Shown here piece after piece: positions 14,019 to 19,489 of a stretch of 19,489 bases of DNA. The notes under the pieces were generated by a model that was given only the letters and a program-made list of their open reading frames with translations, was not told the origin of the DNA and did not search any database. Within the stretch, counting starts at the first letter, position 1. The number at the start of each line of letters is the position of its first letter. The position numbers were made by a program, and so were the translations under genes. The DNA is from Actinomycetes bacterium. GTDB lineage: Bacteria > Actinomycetota > Actinomycetes > Actinomycetales > Cellulomonadaceae. The DNA is taken from assembly GCA_023438885.1 (NCBI GenBank), contig JAEXPS010000221.1, forward strand, positions 1-19,489. The letters are read 5' to 3'.

Positions 14019-14680
14019 GTCCGCCACGTACGTCCGGTCTGCTCGAGGAACGCCAGCACGGCGGCGACCCGGCGGTTGTGACCGTCGCCCGTGACGTCGA
14101 GGCGCTGGTAGACGGCCTGCAGGTGGCTCTCGACCGACCGCTCCGCCAGCCCGAGCTGCTGCGCGATCGCCTGGTTCGACAAGCCCTCGGCCACCAGGCG
14201 CAGCACGGCGAGCTGGGCCGGCGTCACGTCCGCGAGGGCCGAGCCCGCCCGGGGCGTGGAGCGCTCCACCAGGTAGGGGTCCAGCACCACCTCGCCGCGA
14301 GCGGCGGCGAGCACCGCGCGCGTCAGCACGTCGCTCGCGAAGCTCGACCGCTTCGACAGGTAGCTCCACGGTCGCGAGGCCTCGCCCTGGACGCTCGTGA
14401 AGAGGCCCATCACGTCCTCGCTCGACAGCAGCATGATCACCAGCCGCGGGTCGGCCCGCTGGAGCTGGAGCCCGAGCCCGACGCCGTTCCCGTCGGGCAG
14501 GTTGACGTCGAGGATGGCGATGTCACAGGAGCCGGGCGCGATCACGAGCTGCGCCGCCTGCGCGCCGGGCACCGAGTGCACCACCCGCAGGTCCTCCTGC
14601 TCCGCGAGCGTGTGCTCGAGCATCGCGCGCATCAGCGCCTCGTCCTCGACGATGGCGACCCGCGCGACCGGTCCCGTCAC
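14015..14680 (-). CDS. NarL/FixJ-family response regulator
   Basis: The 221-residue protein has a receiver domain (about 5-125) with acidic pair E12/D13, phospho-acceptor D58 in AILDVNLPDGNG and the switch lysine K110 in YLSKRSSF. A LuxR-type helix-turn-helix (about 150-205) includes VTPAQLAVLRLVAEGLSNQAIAQQLGLAERSVESHL. GTG 14678-14680 overlaps the preceding acyltransferase stop by 4 nt. TAGCAT (14687-14692) ends 6 nt before this GTG, so an internal leaderless promoter could also drive regulator and kinase apart from the acyltransferases. Its targets are unknown; the two acyltransferase genes or the convergent ABC exporter are reasonable guesses. Confidence 0.92.
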   Translation of the reverse strand: MTGPVARVAIVEDEALMRAMLEHTLAEQEDLRVVHSVPGAQAAQLVIAPGSCDIAILDVNLPDGNGVGLGLQLQRADPRLVIMLLSSEDVMGLFTSVQGEASRPWSYLSKRSSFASDVLTRAVLAAARGEVVLDPYLVERSTPRAGSALADVTPAQLAVLRLVAEGLSNQAIAQQLGLAERSVESHLQAVYQRLDVTGDGHNRRVAAVLAFLEQTGRTWRT

Positions 14681-16068
14681 GGCTCGATGCTAGGGGAACC
14701 TCTCCGTCCGAGCCGGAGCAGACCCGCGCCACCCAGCAGCAGCACCAGCGACATCGTCGGCACCATGAACGGACCGTGCGGACCGTGGCCCGCCGAGGCG
14801 AGCACGTAGATCCCGACGATCGCCGCCACGTAGCCGGCCGCGACCACCGGGGTACGGGTCGCCGCGCGGCGCAGCGCAGCCGCACGCGCCGGGCGCGCTC
14901 GCGGCGGAGCGGATGCGGGAGCCTGGGCCGAGGCGGCGCGTGCCGCTGCCCGGCGAGCGGCGGCTCGGGCCTCGACCCGGCCGACGACGGCGACGAGCAG
15001 TGCCTGGATCGCCAGCATGGTCAGGAGCCACGGCACGCGCCCCGCCCACCACGCGGCGGACCCGGCGTCAGCCGACGGCAGCAGCCCGGCCGCGTCGAGC
15101 AGCAGGGCGCCGGCCAGCGCCGCGACCATGTGCCACAGAAAGAGCGTCAGGATCATCGAGTTCACCCCGACGACGGCCCGCCACGGCTGCGGTCGCCGCA
15201 GCCAGCGCTCGGCCGGGGGTGCGACGAGGCCCGCGACCGCGACCTGCGCCGCGGCGAGTGCCATCAGCGCCAGCGTCGGGGGGCCGGCGTTCTGGACGGC
15301 GGCGCCCGGCACGCTCACCATGCTGACCGGGTACGGTCCCGGCACGGTCAGCAGCACCAGGGCCCCGACGGCGACCGCGAGCAGAGCGGTGGCGCGGCGC
15401 CTGGTCAGCCGTAGGCTCCCGTCCTCCCAGGCGAACCCGACCTGGTGCACCGCGAGCCAGGCGAAGGCGAAGTTGCCGTACGCCCAGACGGACTCACCGG
15501 TGGCGAGGTGGGCCGCGTCGCCCACGGCGACCCCGGCGAGCAGCGCGAGCGGCACCGCCAGGCCCCAGCGCTCGTGCGCACGGTGCATCAGCGGCGTCAG
15601 CGCGATCACCGCGAGATACACGACGAGGAACCACAAGGGCATCGTCACCAGGTGCACGGCCTGGGCGACGTCGCGTGCCGGTACCCCGGCCCAGCCCGCG
15701 ACCAGCGCACCGAGGGCGACGACGACGAGCAGGGCGGTGACCGGCGGGAACACGCGGGCGCTGCGGTCGAGCAGCCAGCGCGAGGTAGTCCCGCCGCGCG
15801 CGCGGTGCCGGCGCCAGGAGATCGCGTTCGAGATGCCGCCGACGAGGAAGAAGACCGGCATCACCTGGAACAGCCACGTCCAGGGATGCAGCCCCGGCAC
15901 GTCGCGCAGGGCCGTGAACCCGGTGAGGCGGCCGGCGGCGTCACGTTCGACCGTCATCACCAGCCAGTGGCCCAGCACCACGGCGGAGATCGCGGCGGCC
16001 CGCAGCAGGTCGACGTGTCGGCGCCGTGTGGCCGGCGTGCGGTCGGCGAGCTCGCGAACGGTGGTCAT
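14677..16068 (-). CDS. Acyltransferase-3 family membrane protein with C-terminal extension
   Basis: The 463-residue polytopic protein belongs to the acyltransferase 3 family, which moves acyl groups onto cell-surface sugars, lipids or antibiotics. Diagnostic parts are RRRHVDLLRAAAISAVVLGHW (conserved R and H34), FQVMPVFFLVGGISNAISW and about ten hydrophobic helices. After residue 365 comes an Ala/Arg/Pro-rich linker and two further transmembrane helices (about 407-425 and 434-453), absent from its tandem paralog. ATG 16066-16068 has AAGGAG upstream and overlaps the paralog's stop by 4 nt; the open frame extends far upstream, but that part is antisense-type shadow. Substrate unknown. Confidence 0.85.
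   Translation of the reverse strand: MTTVRELADRTPATRRRHVDLLRAAAISAVVLGHWLVMTVERDAAGRLTGFTALRDVPGLHPWTWLFQVMPVFFLVGGISNAISWRRHRARGGTTSRWLLDRSARVFPPVTALLVVVALGALVAGWAGVPARDVAQAVHLVTMPLWFLVVYLAVIALTPLMHRAHERWGLAVPLALLAGVAVGDAAHLATGESVWAYGNFAFAWLAVHQVGFAWEDGSLRLTRRRATALLAVAVGALVLLTVPGPYPVSMVSVPGAAVQNAGPPTLALMALAAAQVAVAGLVAPPAERWLRRPQPWRAVVGVNSMILTLFLWHMVAALAGALLLDAAGLLPSADAGSAAWWAGRVPWLLTMLAIQALLVAVVGRVEARAAARRAAARAASAQAPASAPPRARPARAAALRRAATRTPVVAAGYVAAIVGIYVLASAGHGPHGPFMVPTMSLVLLLGGAGLLRLGRRGSPSIEP
14687..14692 (-). promoter_or_regulatory. Putative internal -10 for the response regulator
   Basis: On the minus strand TAGCAT-CGAGCC-GTG mirrors the dop layout TAGGGT-TGAGCC-GTG, including the AGCC before the start codon. 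It lies within the 3' end of the acyltransferase gene. No clear -35 is seen. Confidence 0.35.
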
Positions 16069-17195
16069 GGTCGGCTCCTTCGAGAGAGTCGGGCCGGACG
16101 CCGGACGAAAGTCAGCAGCGCCGCCAGGAGCAGGCCGGGGCCCACCACCCAGAGGGGTCGGGTGAGCCACCAGCCGGCGGTGGGCTCGGTCGCCAGGGCG
16201 AAGCCCGCGGCCTCGTACAGGACGACGAACCCCAGCAGTGCGGTCATGTGCCAGACGAAGACGGGCATGGCGAACGCGTTGGCGACGATCACCGCGCGCC
16301 AGGGTCGCCGGCCGCGCAGCCGCCGGGTGAGCCACGGCCATGCCAGGAGCGCGAGGCCGAGCTGGAAGGTCGCCAGCGCGGCGACGGCCGCGCTCGTCGG
16401 GAACATGTTGCTCATCGCGTCGCCCTGGACCGCGACCATCGAGCGGGGGTAGGGGCCGAGCGTCGTCAGGAGGACGAGTGCGCCGAATCCGAGCGCGGCC
16501 ACCAGGCAGGCTGCCCGCCGGCCACCGGCCAGCAGGGAGCCGTCGCGCCAGAAGTAGCCCAGCTGGTGGGCGAACAGCCACACCGCGGCCGACCCGACGA
16601 GCCCGACCACCGGTGCACCCCAGTGCGCGCCGAGCCGCAGGGCATCGGCGGCGAGCGCCGCCGCGGCCAGCGCCGCCGGGACGCGCCAGCCCCACCGGCC
16701 ATGCAGCCGCGCCGTCACCGGGACGAGCGCCACGACGGCGCCGTACACCCCGAGGAACCACAGCGGCACGACGAGGACGAGGCCCCACTCGAGCACGCTG
16801 CGGTGACCCGTGAGCCGCAGCACGAGGTCGACCACGGCCCAGAACGCGAGCCATGGCACCACCGGCAGCAGCAGGCGCCGCATGCGCCGCCCGAGGAACT
16901 GGCGCGCCCCACCGCCGCCCCGCCTCACGGACTGCCAGCCGGCGAGGTTGGCGTAGCCGCCGACGACGAAGAACACCGGCATCACCTGGAGCACCCACGT
17001 CATGGCCCAGCCGCCCGGTACGTCGTTGATCGGGTTCGGCATCGAGAGCGCACCGTCGGCGCCCCAGTGCGTCAGCGACAGCGACCAGTGCCACAGCACC
17101 ACGACGCCGAGCGAGACGACGCGCAGCAGGTCGACCACGCGGTCGCGCTGGCGCGACGCGTCGACCAGTGCGTCGAGGGTGATGTCGGAGGTCAC
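16065..17195 (-). CDS. Acyltransferase-3 family membrane protein
   Basis: The 376-residue polytopic protein is the tandem paralog of the next gene. Shared blocks include RVVDLLRVVSLGVVVLWHW (H36), LQVMPVFFVVGGYANLAGW, VVPLWFLGVYGAVVAL, LLTTLGPYPRSMVAV and RPWRAVIVANAFAMPVFVWHM. About ten transmembrane helices are predicted. GTG 17193-17195 was preferred over an upstream start at 17255 because it gives a compact cytosolic N-terminus before the first helix and leaves room for promoters; this choice is moderate. It is the first gene of the four-gene minus-strand unit and is divergent from hisI. Substrate unknown; a cell-envelope acylation role is inferred from the family only. Confidence 0.82.
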   Translation of the reverse strand: MTSDITLDALVDASRQRDRVVDLLRVVSLGVVVLWHWSLSLTHWGADGALSMPNPINDVPGGWAMTWVLQVMPVFFVVGGYANLAGWQSVRRGGGGARQFLGRRMRRLLLPVVPWLAFWAVVDLVLRLTGHRSVLEWGLVLVVPLWFLGVYGAVVALVPVTARLHGRWGWRVPAALAAAALAADALRLGAHWGAPVVGLVGSAAVWLFAHQLGYFWRDGSLLAGGRRAACLVAALGFGALVLLTTLGPYPRSMVAVQGDAMSNMFPTSAAVAALATFQLGLALLAWPWLTRRLRGRRPWRAVIVANAFAMPVFVWHMTALLGFVVLYEAAGFALATEPTAGWWLTRPLWVVGPGLLLAALLTFVRRPARLSRRSRP

Positions 17196-17314
17196 GTCCC
17201 ACAGTCTCGGGGGTGCCCGCCCGCCGCTGGCGCCGACCACGTGGAAAACACGCACGTCGTTGCGTGCTGACCGCTCCCGCCGCGGTCGATCCGCCCCGTG
17301 GCAGGATCGGCCTC
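17196..17314. other. Divergent control region, acyltransferase unit / hisI
   Basis: This 119-bp gap should hold both promoters. It contains small inverted repeats CGTG-GAAAA-CACG (17240-17252) and GCACG-TCGTTG-CGTGC near 17252-17268. CAGGAT (17302-17307) lies 7 nt before the hisI GTG and could be its -10. No convincing -35 or recognised operator is visible. Confidence 0.4.
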
Positions 17315-17692
17315 GTGACCCCCACCTCCGAGTCCGCCCTGGACCCCGCGATCGCCGCGCGCCTCAAGCGCGATGCCGCCGGGCTCGTCGCCGCCGTCGT
17401 CCAGCAGCACGACACCCGCGAGGTGCTCATGGTCGGCTGGATGGACGACGAGGCGTTGCACCGCACCCTGACCACCGGCCGGGCGACCTACTGGAGCCGG
17501 TCCCGCGGGGAGTACTGGCGCAAGGGCGACACGTCCGGGCACGTGCAGTGGGTCAAGGCCGTGCACCTGGACTGCGACGGGGACGCCCTGCTCGTCGAGG
17601 TGGAGCAGGTGGGGCCCGCGTGCCACACCGGGGCCCGCACCTGCTTCGAGGCGGGCGGTCCGCTGCCCGTGGTCGTCGGCGGTGCCGCATGA
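17315..17692 (+). CDS. hisI: Phosphoribosyl-AMP cyclohydrolase HisI
   Basis: HisI hydrolyses phosphoribosyl-AMP to ProFAR in histidine synthesis. The 125-residue protein has the family blocks VLMVGWMDDEAL, ATYWSRSRGEYWRKGDTSGH and DCDGDALLVEVEQVGPACHTGARTCF. D86, D88 and D90 would bind Mg, and C87, C103 and C110 would bind Zn across the dimer. No HisE domain is fused. GTG 17315 fits the family N-terminus; earlier in-frame starts would reach into the divergent control region. The stop overlaps the trpE start by 4 nt (ATGA), so hisI and trpE should be co-translated. Confidence 0.95.
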   Translation: MTPTSESALDPAIAARLKRDAAGLVAAVVQQHDTREVLMVGWMDDEALHRTLTTGRATYWSRSRGEYWRKGDTSGHVQWVKAVHLDCDGDALLVEVEQVGPACHTGARTCFEAGGPLPVVVGGAA

Positions 17693-19236
17693 CCGTCCCG
17701 GAGTCGCTGCCCTGGGGCGAGGTCTGGCCCAGCCTGGAGACGTTCCGCGAGCTGGCGAAGGACCGTCGGGTCATCCCGGTGGTGCGCCGGCTGCTGGCCG
17801 ACGGCACCACGCCGGTCGGCCTGTACCGAGCGCTCGCCGACGGCCGCCCGGGCACGTTCGTGCTGGAGTCGGCCGCCGCCGACGGCACCTGGGGTCGCTA
17901 CTCCTTCGTCGGCGTGCGCTCCCGGGCGACGCTGACCGTGCGGGACGGGCAGCCCGTGTGGTCCGGGGACGTCCCGGTGGGCGTCCCGACGAGCGGGGCG
18001 CTGCTCGAGGTGCTGGGGAGCACGCTCGACGCACTGCGCACCCCGGCGATCCCGGGCCTGCCGCCGCTGACCGGGGGACTGGTCGGCGTGCTGGGCTGGG
18101 ACATCGTGCGGCAGTGGGAGCCCACCCTCCCGGCCGACGCGCCCGACGAGATCGGCGTCCCCGAGCTCGCCCTGCTGCTGGCCAGCGACCTGGCCGTCGT
18201 CGACCACCACGAGGGGACCGTGTGGTTGATCGCCAACGCGATCAACCTCGACGCGACCGATGACCGCGTCGACGAGGCGCACGCGGACGCGGTGCAGCGC
18301 CTCGTCGCGATGGCGGAGCGGCTCTCGCGCTCGGCGGACCCGGGCGTCGCGGTGCTCGACGAGGCGGCGACCGAGCCGGAGCTGGAGTTCCGGGTCAGCC
18401 AGCAGCAGTTCGAGGACGCGGTGCTCACCGGGAAGGCCGCGATCACCGAGGGCGAGGTGTTCCAGGTGGTGCTCAGCCAGCGCCTCGACCTGGACTGCCC
18501 CGCCTCGCCGCTGGACGTCTACCGCGTGCTGCGTACCGTCAACCCGAGCCCGTACATGTACTACCTGCAGCTGCAGGACGCCGACGGGAAGGACTTCGCC
18601 GTCGTCGGCTCCAGCCCGGAGACGCTGGTCAAGCTCACCGGCGACCACGTGGTGACGTTCCCGATCGCGGGTTCCCGGCCGCGTGGCGCCACCCCGGAGG
18701 AGGACAAGGCCTTCGCCGAGGAGGTGATGGCCGACCCCAAGGAGCGCGCCGAGCACGTGATGCTCGTCGACCTCTCGCGCAACGACCTGGTCAAGGTCTG
18801 CGAGCCGACGAGCGTCGAGGTGGTCGAGTTCATGGGCCTGCGCCGGTACTCGCACATCATGCACATCACGTCGACCGTCGTCGGCCGGCTGCGGCACGGC
18901 GCCACTGCGCTCGACACGCTGGTGGCGACGTTCCCCGCCGGCACGCTGTCCGGGGCGCCGAAGCCACGCGCGATCGCCCTGATCGACGAGGTCGAGCCGG
19001 CCCGGCGGGGCATCTACGGCGGAACGGTCGGCTACTTCGACTTCGCCGGCGACATGGACATGGCGATCTGCATCCGCACGGCGCTGCTGCGCGACGGACG
19101 GGCCAGCGTGCAGGCCGGAGGGGGCATCGTCGCCGACTCGGTGCCCGCGCTGGAGTACGCCGAGTCGCGCAACAAGGCCGCCGCCGCCGTGCGCGCGGTG
19201 CAGATCGCGGCGCGACTGCGGTCGGCGGGCGCGTGA
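17689..19236 (+). CDS. trpE: Anthranilate synthase component I TrpE
   Basis: TrpE makes anthranilate from chorismate with glutamine-derived ammonia, the first step of tryptophan synthesis. The 515-residue protein has the tryptophan-feedback element as VLESA (58-62) and, with it, PSPYMYYLQ (from 286). The chorismate-binding domain shows GEVFQVVLSQR, VGSSPETLVK, PIAGSRPRG, HVMLVDLSRNDL and GTLSGAPKPRAIALIDEVEP (from about 418). The start ATG 17689 overlaps hisI by 4 nt; the open frame continues upstream but only as shadow. The feedback motif suggests normal inhibition by Trp. The glutaminase partner TrpG is not in the window. Confidence 0.96.
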   Translation: MTVPESLPWGEVWPSLETFRELAKDRRVIPVVRRLLADGTTPVGLYRALADGRPGTFVLESAAADGTWGRYSFVGVRSRATLTVRDGQPVWSGDVPVGVPTSGALLEVLGSTLDALRTPAIPGLPPLTGGLVGVLGWDIVRQWEPTLPADAPDEIGVPELALLLASDLAVVDHHEGTVWLIANAINLDATDDRVDEAHADAVQRLVAMAERLSRSADPGVAVLDEAATEPELEFRVSQQQFEDAVLTGKAAITEGEVFQVVLSQRLDLDCPASPLDVYRVLRTVNPSPYMYYLQLQDADGKDFAVVGSSPETLVKLTGDHVVTFPIAGSRPRGATPEEDKAFAEEVMADPKERAEHVMLVDLSRNDLVKVCEPTSVEVVEFMGLRRYSHIMHITSTVVGRLRHGATALDTLVATFPAGTLSGAPKPRAIALIDEVEPARRGIYGGTVGYFDFAGDMDMAICIRTALLRDGRASVQAGGGIVADSVPALEYAESRNKAAAAVRAVQIAARLRSAGA

Positions 19237-19489
19237 GCGAGCGGCGCTCCACGCGGGGCCGGTGGGCGGCCCTGGTGCTCCTCCTGGCGGGCGCAGCCGG
19301 CGTCAGCTCGCTGCCGGTGTGGGTGCGCGCGACCGGAGTCAGCGCCCTGGCGGGGGAGGTCGCCGTCGAGGTGACCGGCTCGAGCGCCGCTCCGCTGGTC
19401 CCCGCGACGGCCCTGGTGCTCGGTGCCGCCGGCGCGGCCGTCGCACTGGCCGGGCGGGTGGGCCGCTGGGTGGTCGCCGGGGTGATGGC
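19233..19489 (+). CDS. Trp-operon-region membrane protein, 3' end cut off
   Basis: GTG 19233 overlaps the trpE stop by 4 nt (GTGA), and the frame is open for 85 codons to the right edge. After a basic N-terminus (SERRSTRGRW) there is a hydrophobic helix (about 11-27), a short extracytoplasmic stretch ending in VEVTGSSAAPLVPA, and a second helix (about 55-73) followed by GRVGRW. This matches the membrane protein family commonly found after trpE in actinomycetes (Trp_oprn_chp type). Its function is not known to me. The C-terminal part lies outside the window. Confidence 0.8.
   Translation, partial: MSERRSTRGRWAALVLLLAGAAGVSSLPVWVRATGVSALAGEVAVEVTGSSAAPLVPATALVLGAAGAAVALAGRVGRWVVAGVM

Noticed and set aside
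17196..17314. Tryptophan attenuator or leader peptide
   Set aside because: No short frame rich in Trp codons was found, and trpE is translationally coupled to hisI instead of having its own leader.
16069..17475. N-terminal extension of the second acyltransferase (932-residue frame)
   Set aside because: The upstream part is a shifted-frame reading of the first acyltransferase; ATG 16066-16068 has a ribosome site and the family N-terminus.

Overview
High-GC DNA with GTG/TTG starts, many 4-nt stop/start overlaps and a complete Pup-proteasome gene set points to an actinomycete (Actinomycetota). A Micrococcales-type organism is plausible, but that finer placement is inference. The window is gene-dense: no gap between genes exceeds about 120 bp, and I see no tRNA, rRNA, insertion sequence or CRISPR.

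Region 1 (1-2536) is a divergent NAD-linked module. A plus-strand NrtR-type Nudix/winged-helix regulator faces a minus-strand pair made of a soluble SPFH/Band 7 protein and an NAD-kinase-like protein that runs off the left edge. The 88-bp shared control region carries two copies of the palindrome TCGTC-N5-GACGA placed on both predicted promoters. This is the least conventional part of the window.

Region 2 (2565-8323) is the pupylation/proteasome cluster dop, pup, prcB, prcA, pafA, followed by an FKBP-type lipoprotein. Dop deamidates the C-terminal Gln of Pup (and later depupylates), PafA ligates Pup to substrate lysines, and PrcB/PrcA form the 20S core. The ATPase (Mpa/ARC) often found just upstream of dop is not there; the NrtR module lies next to dop instead.

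Region 3 (8373-19489) holds amino-acid biosynthesis genes split by an insert. hisF is followed by a two-gene heterodimeric ABC exporter with one consensus and one degenerate ATP site. Convergent to it is a minus-strand four-gene unit: two tandem acyltransferase-3 membrane paralogs, a NarL-type response regulator and a histidine kinase, each overlapping the next by 4 nt. Divergent from that unit is hisI-trpE-(Trp-operon membrane protein), also linked by 4-nt overlaps and running off the right edge.

Several genes (nrtR, dop, hisF, hisI, the response regulator) have a -10-like hexamer 6-8 nt before a GTG and no Shine-Dalgarno, suggesting leaderless transcripts. Every function given here is inferred from sequence motifs and context read by eye; no database search was run.
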